From NCBI GenBank assembly GCA_046541015.1, contig JBKHEA010000005.1, positions 45,820 to 109,819 of the forward strand: a DNA stretch of 64,000 nucleotides. Direction: 5' to 3'. The position numbers were made by a program, and so were the translations under genes. A model generated the notes under the pieces. That model searched no databases and was not told where the DNA came from. It saw nothing but the letters and a program-made list of their open reading frames with translations. Shown here one piece after another: positions 8,105-16,488 of the stretch (its first letter is position 1; each line of letters opens with the position of its first letter). This stretch comes from Liberiplasma sp046541015. Its GTDB lineage: Bacteria; Bacillota_I; Bacilli_A; Izemoplasmatales; Izemoplasmataceae.

Positions 8105-8731
8105 TTAATCTATGTATTTTTCGTTATGGTAATCTAGTAATGTTTTAACAACACGAATGATATTGTTGGTTGAAACACTACTTCCTGCGTAAGCATCAAT
8201 CATTTCTGGTTCATTGATAGGTTTAGTGTTTGCATATTCAGAATATACTTCAGGGGTATCATCATAGAATATGTTAATACCATCTAAATCTTCTGCAGTT
8301 TTGCCTACAATCCAAGGTAAGAAGTCTCCTTTGAAATCTTCATAAGTAACTTCCGTTACAGGAATTGGATCACTATCTCCCCAAACACCTGCGTTATAAT
8401 GTCCTGAGCTATCTACATCAAATGAAATGTAGAGTATCTCACCAGTATTTTTATCTATATCAACGTAAGCAACACTCCAGAAATTATCCTTAGGGGCGCG
8501 ACATGTACAAGCTACAAATGCAACTTGATATTTAATATAATCACGCATCTCATATTCAAATAATATTGGCATATCTCGTAACCCCTCATGGCCATGACCA
8601 TCTAAATGAGGAAATTGTAAAACGGTTAAATCTGTTGTATTTAAATCTGAATCAACACTTTCTTCTTCACTACATGCAACTAGTGTTAATGAAAATATGC
8701 TAAGCAAAAAGAATAAAACAAGTTTCTTCAT
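8105..8731 (-). CDS. Lipoprotein with FMN-binding-type C-terminal motif
   Basis: 208 residues, lipobox LVAC (Cys20). The middle contains an exposed Cys pair ACTCRAP (Cys75, Cys77). The C-terminal 30 residues, DAYAGSSVSTNNIIRVVKTLL, resemble the D-x-x-SGA(T/S)-x-(S/T) signature of FMN_bind domains that ApbE loads with covalent FMN, with Ser184/Ser185 near the expected acceptor. The rest is not recognised. It is 1 base from the rhodanese gene, so co-expressed. I infer an extracytoplasmic flavoprotein; the motif is divergent and the fold unproven. Confidence 0.55.
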   Translation of the reverse strand: MKKLVLFFLLSIFSLTLVACSEEESVDSDLNTTDLTVLQFPHLDGHGHEGLRDMPILFEYEMRDYIKYQVAFVACTCRAPKDNFWSVAYVDIDKNTGEILYISFDVDSSGHYNAGVWGDSDPIPVTEVTYEDFKGDFLPWIVGKTAEDLDGINIFYDDTPEVYSEYANTKPINEPEMIDAYAGSSVSTNNIIRVVKTLLDYHNEKYID

Positions 8732-9676
8732 CTAGCATCCCCCATTATCATCGTTTGTTTCTTCGTCGCATGCACCTTCTGGATCAATAATTAAACTTCC
8801 AGAGTAATCGCTCCATGAACCAGCATTCCATACATTTTCATAACCTAAATGCTCTAATGCTTCTTTAACAAACTCAGCTCTAGTTCCACTAGCACAGAAT
8901 AAAATTATATTTGATTCTTCATCAAAAATATTTCTTAAAGCTTCTTCATCAACGATAGCTTCTTCTGTAAACGTCCATCCATCAACACGCACTAAAATAT
9001 TTTCTTGTTCTAAATATTCAAAGAATGGAATTACATTTGATTCTTTATGTAGCCCTAATGTCATACCATCGATTAAGTTTCTTAAATCAACAAACATTAC
9101 ATCCTCACGCTTAGCGTAGTAATCAATGAACTCATCGCCCATATCAATAGTTTCAGGAAGTGCATCTACCATCGCACGATGTGGTAACTCAATAGAGAAG
9201 CTTCCATCACCAAATACACGGTTATCGCCTTCATAATCACTTAAACCACCAACATTATATACATGTTCGTATCCTAAATGCTCTAAAGCTTCCTTAACAT
9301 AACCTGCTCTAGTTCCTCCAGCACAAATTAAAACAATGTACTTGTCTTCATCAAATAAAGCTCTAAGTGCGCCTTCGTCTAATATTTGGCTTTCATCAAA
9401 GCTCCAACCATCTGAACGAACTAAAATGTTTTCATATTCAAGATATTGGAAGAATGGTATGATTTCAAATCCACGAATCCAACCATCAGACATTTGATCA
9501 TCGAAATTTCTTAAATCAACAAATTGGAACTCTTCATTAAATAAGTACTCATCAACTTCAGAAATCTCTAGCGTTTCTGGTGCTTCAATTGTTTCGGTAG
9601 TGGCTTCAGTTTCACCACAACCCGTTAAGATTAGTGCTAAAAACAAAAGTGTAAAAAAACTAAATAATTTTTTCAT
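8732..9676 (-). CDS. Tandem rhodanese-domain lipoprotein
   Basis: 314 residues with lipobox LTGC (Cys20). Two rhodanese domains in tandem share nearly identical segments: VDLRN, then an active-site loop, CAGGTRAG (Cys118) and CASGTRAE (Cys261), each followed by VKEALEHLGYE. Both catalytic cysteines are kept, so both halves could carry persulfide sulfur on the cell surface. A C-terminal tail adds two more cysteines (Cys303 and the last residue Cys314). The duplication is internal. It starts a three-gene run behind a consensus promoter. Expected role: sulfane-sulfur transfer or sensing outside the membrane. Confidence 0.88.
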   Translation of the reverse strand: MKKLFSFFTLLFLALILTGCGETEATTETIEAPETLEISEVDEYLFNEEFQFVDLRNFDDQMSDGWIRGFEIIPFFQYLEYENILVRSDGWSFDESQILDEGALRALFDEDKYIVLICAGGTRAGYVKEALEHLGYEHVYNVGGLSDYEGDNRVFGDGSFSIELPHRAMVDALPETIDMGDEFIDYYAKREDVMFVDLRNLIDGMTLGLHKESNVIPFFEYLEQENILVRVDGWTFTEEAIVDEEALRNIFDEESNIILFCASGTRAEFVKEALEHLGYENVWNAGSWSDYSGSLIIDPEGACDEETNDDNGGC

Positions 9677-9693
9677 AAAAAATATCCTCCTAG

Positions 9694-9726
9694 ATTTATA
9701 ATGTTTTTTACATGTGTATTATAAAT
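9694..9726. promoter_or_regulatory. Inverted repeat over the -10 of the rhodanese operon
   Basis: ATTTATAAT (9694-9702) and ATTATAAAT (9718-9726) are perfect 9-base arms with a 15-base spacer. One arm contains the -10 hexamer and the other lies in the 5' untranslated region: a repressor-type position. The TTATAAT core is also present in the larger repeat at 9752. Confidence 0.5.
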
Positions 9727-9746
9727 CCCTAAAGAACATATGTCAA
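9718..9746 (-). promoter_or_regulatory. Consensus sigma-70-type promoter of the rhodanese operon
   Basis: Minus strand TTGACA, 17 bases, TATAAT: both hexamers match the consensus exactly. Drives the rhodanese, flavin-type and thioredoxin-like lipoprotein genes. Confidence 0.85.
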
Positions 9747-9751
9747 TAAAA

Positions 9752-9786
9752 AGTTATAATACAATTTAATAAATTGTATTATAACT
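9752..9786. repeat. 35-base near-operator palindrome between ccdA-like gene and rhodanese operon
   Basis: Arms AGTTATAATACAATTT and AAATTGTATTATAACT are perfect over 16 bases with a 3-base centre. It starts at the stop codon of the CcdA-like gene and ends 5 bases before the rhodanese -35. On the minus strand it is followed by TTTTTATT, so it may be an AT-only terminator for the upstream gene; the same AGTTATAATACA half-site occurs at 11019-11030 before the CcdA-like promoter, which argues for an operator as well. Confidence 0.6.
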
Positions 9787-10955
9787 CATAACGTAATGAT
9801 GTGATAGATAAAATAGACTCCCATAATCAAGAAAAAGCATGCAGTTATAAATTTTGTAATGTATAAATGTTCTCGCATAAAATTTGAGATTCCTATTATA
9901 CTATTCGACTTTAGCGCCAAAAAGGCAATCACAATTAATGGTATAACAAACATTAAATTAAAAACTAAAATATAAAAGATTTCTATCATACCTATACCCA
10001 TAGGATTATTCGCATGGAGGCTAGCAAGTACAGTTACATAAATTTGTCCAGTACAGGCAGCTTCAGTAATACCGATTAGAATTCCTATGATTACCGGTAC
10101 AAAAATAATCCAAAAAAGCGCAAATCTTTGGTCTTGTTTTTCATCTAATACAAGACTTAAACGATAAATGATCTTTTCATTAAACTTACGTATAAATTTC
10201 GGTAATTGATTCTTCACTTTACCATACTCATCGTTTTTTGTTACAAAAAAATCATAAAGTGTAATCACAAATAATATTAGGGTAATTGTCGCAAAGACAC
10301 CATATAAATATGGGGCAATGACATGAAAGGAATTTCTTGATAACCCTAAAATACTTAAGAACCCAAAACCTATTAGTGTATATGTAAAAAATATTGAAAT
10401 GATATACGATAAACTAACTATTACAGCTATTTTTTTATTCTTTGTTAAACCAATCATTGATATAAAAACTAACAACATCGCAATAGCACATGGATTTATG
10501 CCATCAAGTAATCCAGCTCCAATGATTAAGAGTAATCCTGTAAGAAATGAAAAGTCTCTTGCTTGATAACTATCTAAATCCTTCAAAGGATTAAAAGCAT
10601 TTGTATAAATTTCACCGCTATCATAAGCATTTATTATGTCAGATGCGCCACGATAATAGTGATCGCCAGCAAAGATAATGGGCGCTGCTTTGCCGCCTTC
10701 AATACCATAGACCTCCGCGTATTGATCAGCCATCAATGGATCTCTTAAGACATCATAAACAATGACCTGTACACCTTGACTTTCAAGTCCTGTTAAAACA
10801 CCATAATCTTTTACTTCTTGACATACTTCGCATCCTGCTAAATCCAAATAGACTATTTTAGGGTAAGATTCATCAGTTTCAGCATGAATGACTTGATTAG
10901 TTTTAGTTATACTTATTAAACTGAGTACTAAAATAAGCATATAACGAATTTTCAC
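9786..10955 (-). CDS. Thioredoxin-like/CcdA-type membrane thiol-disulfide protein fusion
   Basis: 389 residues. A signal/anchor segment (about 1-25) is followed by a glutaredoxin/thioredoxin-like domain with CEVC (Cys42, Cys45) and a cis-Pro region AAPIIF. From about 135 on there are six hydrophobic segments of the CcdA/DsbD type, with GINPC (Cys156) and EAACTGQ (Cys301), the pair that in this family carries electrons across the membrane. Thus cytoplasmic reducing power could reach the outer lipoproteins. GTG start at 10955 with GAGGTG upstream. Own promoter; the adjacent operon is probably its client. Confidence 0.85.
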   Translation of the reverse strand: MKIRYMLILVLSLISITKTNQVIHAETDESYPKIVYLDLAGCEVCQEVKDYGVLTGLESQGVQVIVYDVLRDPLMADQYAEVYGIEGGKAAPIIFAGDHYYRGASDIINAYDSGEIYTNAFNPLKDLDSYQARDFSFLTGLLLIIGAGLLDGINPCAIAMLLVFISMIGLTKNKKIAVIVSLSYIISIFFTYTLIGFGFLSILGLSRNSFHVIAPYLYGVFATITLILFVITLYDFFVTKNDEYGKVKNQLPKFIRKFNEKIIYRLSLVLDEKQDQRFALFWIIFVPVIIGILIGITEAACTGQIYVTVLASLHANNPMGIGMIEIFYILVFNLMFVIPLIVIAFLALKSNSIIGISNFMREHLYITKFITACFFLIMGVYFIYHIITL

Positions 10956-10983
10956 CGTATCACCTCTTTATATTTCACTTGAT

Positions 10984-11011
10984 ATTATAGGCGATTAAAA
11001 ATTTATGTCAA
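10984..11011 (-). promoter_or_regulatory. Promoter of the CcdA-like gene
   Basis: Minus strand TTGACA, 16 bases, TATAAT. A half-site TGTATTATAACT lies at 11019-11030, 8 bases upstream of the -35, matching the arms of the palindrome at 9752. Confidence 0.8.
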
Positions 11012-11042
11012 TAAAATCTGTATTATAACTTTTATTAAATTT

Positions 11043-11072
11043 AAAAGTCCTCTAAACTAATAGAGGACTTTT
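11043..11072. terminator. Terminator after the FMN-binding lipoprotein gene
   Basis: AAAAGTCCTCTA and TAGAGGACTTTT arms with a short loop, just past the stop at 11076. The flanking sequence is A/T rich on both sides. Confidence 0.85.
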
Positions 11073-11075
11073 TTA

Positions 11076-11519
11076 TTATTCCATTAAATCATCATAATGG
11101 CTAAGTGCTGCGGAAGCTGCATCTACTAATGCCTCAGCGGTTGTTCCAGCAGTCGCACTGCCTTCAGCATCAATATTATCATAATCATTTACATCAATTT
11201 CGCTAACCGATGAAGATCCGATAATAGCGTTAGTTAATGCTTCTTCATCAATAATAATTTTTCCCCAATCTTCACTTTCACTATGGTCTGTGACAGTGAA
11301 CGCTGTAATTTCACCATTAGTAACGGTTACATCAATGGTAATATCACCAGCAAAACCTCCAGATACAATAACCATATCCACAGTATCACCATCAATGGTT
11401 GCTGAAGTGATTGAAGCGTTAAAGTATTCATCAACTGGATATTCAACACCTGGTTCTTCAGTTCCACATGCTGTTAACAAGAATACCATAAAAACACTAA
11501 TGAAAAGTATTTTTTTCAT
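11076..11519 (-). CDS. FMN-binding domain lipoprotein
   Basis: 147 residues with lipobox LTAC (Cys18). The rest fits an FMN_bind domain: a 'GGF.G.I..DVTV.NGEITAFTV..H.E' beta-meander (about 54-85) and a C-terminal DAEGSATAGTTAEALVDAA (117-135), in which T123 of SAT sits where ApbE attaches FMN in the usual SGAT motif. The motif order GSAT differs from SGAT. Such lipoproteins carry electrons in flavin-based extracellular transfer. Own promoter and terminator, next to the thiol-redox cluster. ApbE is not in this window. Confidence 0.75.
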   Translation of the reverse strand: MKKILFISVFMVFLLTACGTEEPGVEYPVDEYFNASITSATIDGDTVDMVIVSGGFAGDITIDVTVTNGEITAFTVTDHSESEDWGKIIIDEEALTNAIIGSSSVSEIDVNDYDNIDAEGSATAGTTAEALVDAASAALSHYDDLME

Positions 11520-11563
11520 AGGAATCTCCTTTCATTTAAATTTATAATTTGTAGTTCAAAATT

Positions 11564-11592
11564 AGTATAATGCTTTACTGCTAAGAATGCAA
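11564..11592 (-). promoter_or_regulatory. Promoter of the FMN-binding lipoprotein gene
   Basis: Minus strand TTGCAT, 17 bases, TATACT; AAAGGAG then precedes the ATG at 11519. Confidence 0.75.
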
Positions 11593-11615
11593 CCTGTATT
11601 TTTAACTTATGTCAA

Positions 11616-12449
11616 TTATAATATGCTTTTAGCACGAGGTGGTTTATAATCACGAACATCTTTATTAAAGGTATCTAAGGGGCTATCCCATCCTTTTTGA
11701 AGTGGTTGGTTAAAATTTAAATTATCTTTTAAATGCTCAAGTGTACTAGCTTTAACAATTGGAAAGACGCCCTTTTCATAAACATATTTAATCGCTAGCT
11801 GGGCCGCACTTAATCCATAATGAGATGATAGTTCATTAAGCAAATCAATGTTAAATATACGACCGCGTGCTAAGGGTGAATGGCCTAAAATGATGATGTT
11901 ATGATTCTCACAATACGCTCTTAAATCATCTAATGTGTGTCCAATAAAAATACCAAGTTGGTTAATATGTGGCTTAATGGTTACATAAGGTAAAAGCTTT
12001 TCTAAATCAGAAATATCAAAGTTAGAAACACCAATTGCTCCAACACGCTCTTCTTTATAAAGTGTTTCTAGCGCACGATATACTTCAAGATTTTCTTTAG
12101 AAAAATCTTCACCTTCTTTTCCCCAAGGCACAGGATTATTGATAAGTAACGCATCTAAATAATCAACCCCTAAGTTTGACATGATTTTTTCTGCAATCTT
12201 TAGGGTACTATCATAATTTTTAATGTGTGGTGGGATTTTTGAGGTGATAAAAAGTTCATCACGATCAATATTAGAAGCTTTTATAGCTTCAGCTATTTCT
12301 TTTTCATTTAAATAAATAGGGGCTGATTCTATATGGCGATAGCCTAAATTTATCGCATTTAAAACAACCTCTTTAGTTTCCTCTTTTTTTAAGCCATAAG
12401 TTCCTAATGCTATCTTTGGCATTTTGTAGCCATTAGATAAAATAACCAT
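11616..12449 (-). CDS. Aldo/keto reductase family protein with altered catalytic residues
   Basis: 277 residues, full length for prokaryotic AKR5-like enzymes, which reduce aldehydes and ketones with NADPH. The barrel is clear: LGTYGLKKEE, YRHIESAPIYLNEKEI, FITSKIP, VGAIGVSNF and ILGHSPLARG. Of the catalytic tetrad, Tyr46 and Lys71 are kept, but the Asp is Glu41 (HIES for HIDT) and the His of LIHWP is replaced by Asn104 (LINNP). Activity may therefore differ from typical members. Start ATG at 12449. Monocistronic. Confidence 0.85.
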   Translation of the reverse strand: MVILSNGYKMPKIALGTYGLKKEETKEVVLNAINLGYRHIESAPIYLNEKEIAEAIKASNIDRDELFITSKIPPHIKNYDSTLKIAEKIMSNLGVDYLDALLINNPVPWGKEGEDFSKENLEVYRALETLYKEERVGAIGVSNFDISDLEKLLPYVTIKPHINQLGIFIGHTLDDLRAYCENHNIIILGHSPLARGRIFNIDLLNELSSHYGLSAAQLAIKYVYEKGVFPIVKASTLEHLKDNLNFNQPLQKGWDSPLDTFNKDVRDYKPPRAKSIL

Positions 12450-12498
12450 ATAATCACATCCTAACTATATTTTACTGTTAAACAGATAGCTTCATACT

Positions 12499-13347
12499 TT
12501 AAATTAATATAAGTTCACTTTGATAAAATTGTTCCTGAAAATGAATAGCTTTTTTAACCATATCTTGATCAACTTTTTGTCCAACGGGTACCATAATGAG
12601 TTTATTTTCAATATCATTAAGTCTTCTAACATAACCAATGATTTCACCATAAAAATGATCTACCTTATTGTTAACTTCTAATAAATATACATCAAGTTCT
12701 TCATTGTCTTGTGCAAATTCACCTTCAATATAGCCATAATTGATTGGATAGATAATTTCTGGATGTTTTGGATGCATACTTCCTATGGGGCGATCAATTT
12801 TTATAGTAAGTTTTTTCCCTAAAAAATAATCACACTGGGCATCTTTTATGGTGTCTAGTATAAATGTAGCTTTTTTTAAGGTATAAGTAACGCGATCGTT
12901 TTGATGGGTTGCCATCAATTTTTCTTTTAAGGCTTCATAACGTTTGGCGACGGATAAATACTTTCTTAAGTAATCGCGAAAATATATATGATTTTTCCAT
13001 GCTTGACTATAATTTTCAAAGACATGCAAATGAAAGTATGAAATCTGATCTTTTGTTAGATTAAAATAAAGCGCATCCGGTAATACGGCATTCGCTTTAT
13101 AAATGAAACCTAAAGCTTTAAAGGCATCGAGTTGATCGATAACTGATTTAAATGATTTAACATGCAGTGCTAAATCAATGATCGGTTTTGCTTTAATAGA
13201 AGGAATTGAAGTACTACCAATGTGATCAATGTTTAGATAGTCATCACTTAAAATAGCTTTAATTGATGTTATCATATCACTTGCGGCTTGATCCATCCAT
13301 TCATCATGCTTTAATAATTCTATAGTACCTTGTTTTAATCCTCTCAT
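12499..13347 (-). CDS. GrpB-family nucleotidyltransferase-like / pyrophosphatase-like fusion
   Basis: 282 residues in two parts. Residues 1 to about 165 match the GrpB/UPF0157 family (LLKHDEWMDQA, IDHIGSTSIPSIKAKPIIDLAL), which has a nucleotidyltransferase fold. Residues about 175-282 match the small inorganic-pyrophosphatase-like proteins of Bacillota: IKIDRPIGSMHPKHP, YPINYGYIEGE, ELDVYLL. Joining a pyrophosphate-producing fold to a pyrophosphatase-like fold is suggestive, but the substrate is unknown. ATG at 13347 with an AGGAGG-type site. The 248-base gap upstream shows no gene. Confidence 0.75.
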   Translation of the reverse strand: MRGLKQGTIELLKHDEWMDQAASDMITSIKAILSDDYLNIDHIGSTSIPSIKAKPIIDLALHVKSFKSVIDQLDAFKALGFIYKANAVLPDALYFNLTKDQISYFHLHVFENYSQAWKNHIYFRDYLRKYLSVAKRYEALKEKLMATHQNDRVTYTLKKATFILDTIKDAQCDYFLGKKLTIKIDRPIGSMHPKHPEIIYPINYGYIEGEFAQDNEELDVYLLEVNNKVDHFYGEIIGYVRRLNDIENKLIMVPVGQKVDQDMVKKAIHFQEQFYQSELILI

Positions 13348-13595
13348 AATGCCTCCTAAATAGTCTTGATAAGTTGATTGAATCTTGCAAAGATGCAGGG
13401 TTAATAAACAGCGATTAATAGGTAAAGACTTAAAAGTTTAGCGTGATAATCTAAATGCATCTATCAAAACATTCTAAACCATTTATTATTATTATAATTG
13501 ATTTTTCTATTAATCCTTCAAATTTGTCTCGTTTAGGTTTGTAATAATTGTGTGTTATACTATATTTATACCCCTGTATAGAAAGTTGGTGTACG

Positions 13596-15257
13596 ATGAT
13601 TCAAGCCAATCTACAAAAAGCAATTTACTTTTTAAAAAACCTGAGTTATAAACAGCGTATCATTACAATTATAGTCTTATTTTTACTTCAAATTTTTATC
13701 ACGATCATTGTTTATATTACTGGAGGTATTCAATATGTATACAGCCATTCTATGTATATTCCAATTATTATTGCAGCGCTAATTTTTGGTTATAAAAGCG
13801 GATTGGTTTTTGCCGTAATTGGTGGATTATTACTTGGGCCACTTATGCCAATTGACACGTTAAATGGCGTTATGCAACAACCGTTAAACTGGATATACCG
13901 TATGCTTTTTTTCATGATAATCGCTTTTATTACAGGTCAATTTTCTAGTCAAACAAATAAGTTTTATTTGGAAAAACTAAGACAAGCAACTTATGTTAAT
14001 GGCACAAGCATCTATAAAATTGATGTCTTAAAAGATGATTTAGCCCACATTCCCAAAGAGCAAATACGTCGTTTCTTAATTCTTAAATTACGTATTATTA
14101 ACCGTGTTGACTTACAAGACTTTTTTGGTATTTCAACATATTATACTTTGCTTGAAACCATTAAAAACAAATTAGATACTAAACTGCCTAAAAAAATAGG
14201 GATTTATGCTAGGAGTTTAGAAGGTTTAATCTTGTGCTTTCATGAAGATGAGGTAGACAACTATTTATCCATAATTCAAAACACGATGAATGAACCCTGT
14301 GTAATCGATAATGTCCCAATCTTGGTTCAGACTGTTATAGGACTTGCTTATTTAAATCCTAACGATTTTGAAGAAACCTTCACCCGGGCTTCATTAGCCT
14401 CTTCATTCGCAGATGATGCTCAACGCTCATTTGTCTTTTACAGTGAAACAATAGGCAATAAGCAAAAAGAACTCCATCTACTTGGAAGAATTAGTGAAGC
14501 GATTAAAAACGATGAATTTTATCTACTTTATCAACCAAAGATTGATTTAAAAACCAATAAGGTTGTTGGCGCTGAATGTTTAATTAGGTGGGATCATCCA
14601 GAATTTGGATTAGTAGCTCCTAATACATTTATTCCTCTAGTAGAAAAAACGAGTTTAATTAATAGTTTAACCGAATGGATTGTTATTAATGTGCTAAAAC
14701 ACATCCATAAACATAAAGATCAGTTTAACTCAAGTGAACACCCTATTGCGATTAATATTTCTACTGCAAACTTATCCGAAAAAAGTGCTCTTACAGAAAA
14801 TATTTTAGGGGCAATTGATTCTTATGAGCTAAATGAATATGCGTTTCAATTTGAAATCACTGAATCATTATTAATGGCAAATCCTGAAGAAAGTATTGAA
14901 GTCATTAATTATCTAAGTAAATCAGGGATTCATTTTTCCATTGATGACTTTGGAACCGGGTATTCGTCTTTAAGTTATTTAACCCGTTTAAATGTTCATG
15001 AACTTAAAATTGATCGCGCTTTCGTTAGTAATATGTTTAACACCACTAGTGATTATAACGTAGTAAAATCTACAATAGAATTGGCTCAATCTTTAGGTAT
15101 AATTACGGTTGCAGAAGGTGTTGAAACTGAAAAACAAGCACAAAGTTTGTTAGCGTTAGGCTGTAATATTGCCCAAGGGTATTATTATGCTAAACCGATG
15201 ACTTTTGCTAAACTTATTGATTATATCAATCAAAAAACCAATCAAACGAAAGTTTGA
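13596..15257 (+). CDS. Membrane-bound EAL-domain c-di-GMP phosphodiesterase
   Basis: 553 residues from the ATG at 13596 (GTGT-poor ribosome site; a frame to 13548 exists but has none). Residues about 20-120 form four or five membrane segments of a MASE-like sensor. A degenerate GGDEF-like part lacking the GGDEF motif follows. The EAL domain (about 290-550) keeps the catalytic set: ECLIRWDHP (E327, Cys for the Ala of EAL), NIST (N387), EITES, DDFGTGYSSL (D450, D451), KIDRAFV and VAEGVET. It should hydrolyse c-di-GMP at the membrane. No cyclase is nearby. Confidence 0.9.
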   Translation: MIQANLQKAIYFLKNLSYKQRIITIIVLFLLQIFITIIVYITGGIQYVYSHSMYIPIIIAALIFGYKSGLVFAVIGGLLLGPLMPIDTLNGVMQQPLNWIYRMLFFMIIAFITGQFSSQTNKFYLEKLRQATYVNGTSIYKIDVLKDDLAHIPKEQIRRFLILKLRIINRVDLQDFFGISTYYTLLETIKNKLDTKLPKKIGIYARSLEGLILCFHEDEVDNYLSIIQNTMNEPCVIDNVPILVQTVIGLAYLNPNDFEETFTRASLASSFADDAQRSFVFYSETIGNKQKELHLLGRISEAIKNDEFYLLYQPKIDLKTNKVVGAECLIRWDHPEFGLVAPNTFIPLVEKTSLINSLTEWIVINVLKHIHKHKDQFNSSEHPIAINISTANLSEKSALTENILGAIDSYELNEYAFQFEITESLLMANPEESIEVINYLSKSGIHFSIDDFGTGYSSLSYLTRLNVHELKIDRAFVSNMFNTTSDYNVVKSTIELAQSLGIITVAEGVETEKQAQSLLALGCNIAQGYYYAKPMTFAKLIDYINQKTNQTKV

Positions 15258-15267
15258 TTGGTTTTTA
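15238..15267 (+). terminator. Terminator of the EAL gene
   Basis: CCAATCAAAC-GAAA-GTTTGATTGG followed by TTTTTA; the left arm overlaps the end of the coding region. Confidence 0.85.
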
Positions 15268-16359
15268 TTAATTAATCATATCTTTCGTTATTTCATTCAA
15301 TCGAATCATTACATTCGTGTAATAAATTGATGTTGTCCCTTCAAAACCTGAATCGGTACCAAAAACAATCCATAGTTCACCGAACTCATTAGTGGTTGCC
15401 ATTAAAGTATGCGTAAAAGATTTTAATTCCCAAGAATCATCTGTCGAATGTTCTTTTGCGATATTGCCAATAGTTTTAAAATCGACCTCATCGCCACCTT
15501 GATTATTCTGAAAAAAGTTTACATCCACAAACTGATTAGCATTTGTTAAATGATTACTTGGCAAACGATTGGTTGCACCTGCTTTAACAAAAAGTCCTTC
15601 TCCTGGAGCCCCACCTACACCTACTTGATTGGCTGCTACATTGGTATAAATATCGAAATTCACTTGAATCTGATAAGTAGTATTTGGGTGTAGTCCATTA
15701 GTAGTATCAAGTTTTTTATGCAATATCATTAAGACATCATCGCTGGTATTCAAACTACTTAAAAATAAACCATGTTCATCACTATCTGGTAAGATGGTTC
15801 TATAAAAAATTGGGTTATACTCGTCATAAAAATTATAATTATTAACTAAATAATAATGTGAAAACAAAGCATTAAATCCATCATAATCTTCTGAAAAATC
15901 ATACATTAATTCAATCGTACTGTCGCTAAATGTATGATTGAATGATTTTGTTGTAAAAATAATAGATTTTGAAAAGCCCAATAATGACTCATTAAGTTTT
16001 AAGGTATACATGTGAGAATCAATGTAAGCAGTTTTAGGTGTAATGACAAATGTATCCTCATTAGGTTTTGTGAGTGTAAAAGGAAAAGGATTTTCTTCTT
16101 CACCATTGATTCTACTTACCAATTCAATTCCTTTAAAATCGATAAAATCCATTTGACTAAAGCAAGTTGAGGTTAAGGAAAAGGAATCAAATAAGTCTAA
16201 ATCAACAAACGTTTCATCAGTAATTTCATTTAACTTAATTTGATTAATTGATGTGTTTTCAGAATTAATGACGCAGTTTTCTTCTAAATCTTTTGTTCTT
16301 AATAAGACAACTAAACCTATAAGTAGTAAAAGAGGGATAATAAACAATGACTTTTTCAT
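15268..16359 (-). CDS. Predicted membrane-anchored secreted protein, unknown function
   Basis: 363 residues. One N-terminal hydrophobic segment (about 4-20), then an entirely extracytoplasmic, beta-rich body without cysteine motifs apart from a few single cysteines. A conserved-looking stretch near 230-265, ANQVGVGGAPGEGLFVKAGA, recurs in uncharacterised secreted bacterial proteins, as does ELWIVFGTDSGFEG near the end; both look carbohydrate-module-like, but I cannot assign a family. Own gene, convergent with the EAL gene. Confidence 0.7.
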   Translation of the reverse strand: MKKSLFIIPLLLLIGLVVLLRTKDLEENCVINSENTSINQIKLNEITDETFVDLDLFDSFSLTSTCFSQMDFIDFKGIELVSRINGEEENPFPFTLTKPNEDTFVITPKTAYIDSHMYTLKLNESLLGFSKSIIFTTKSFNHTFSDSTIELMYDFSEDYDGFNALFSHYYLVNNYNFYDEYNPIFYRTILPDSDEHGLFLSSLNTSDDVLMILHKKLDTTNGLHPNTTYQIQVNFDIYTNVAANQVGVGGAPGEGLFVKAGATNRLPSNHLTNANQFVDVNFFQNNQGGDEVDFKTIGNIAKEHSTDDSWELKSFTHTLMATTNEFGELWIVFGTDSGFEGTTSIYYTNVMIRLNEITKDMIN

Positions 16360-16464
16360 GATGGCTCCTTCACATATATTTGTTTAGTTATAGCATATTA
16401 AAAACCAATATTTAAATCAATATCAACTTACCATTATACAAAATAGAAGGGGTATAATACTTAA

Positions 16465-16488
16465 AAACCGAGCTTTCACTCGGTTTAA
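16465..16488 (-). terminator. Terminator of the riboflavin operon
   Basis: AAACCGAG-loop-CTCGGTTT hairpin followed on the minus strand by TTTTAAG, just after the HAD gene. Confidence 0.8.

Noticed and set aside
9752..9786. Palindrome as only a terminator
   Set aside because: It can act as one, but all-AT-type stem and the repeated half-site at 11019 make an operator at least as likely; kept as a repeat with both options.
13348..13595. c-di-GMP riboswitch before the EAL gene
   Set aside because: No GEMM-type conserved core or tetraloop-receptor pattern could be found.
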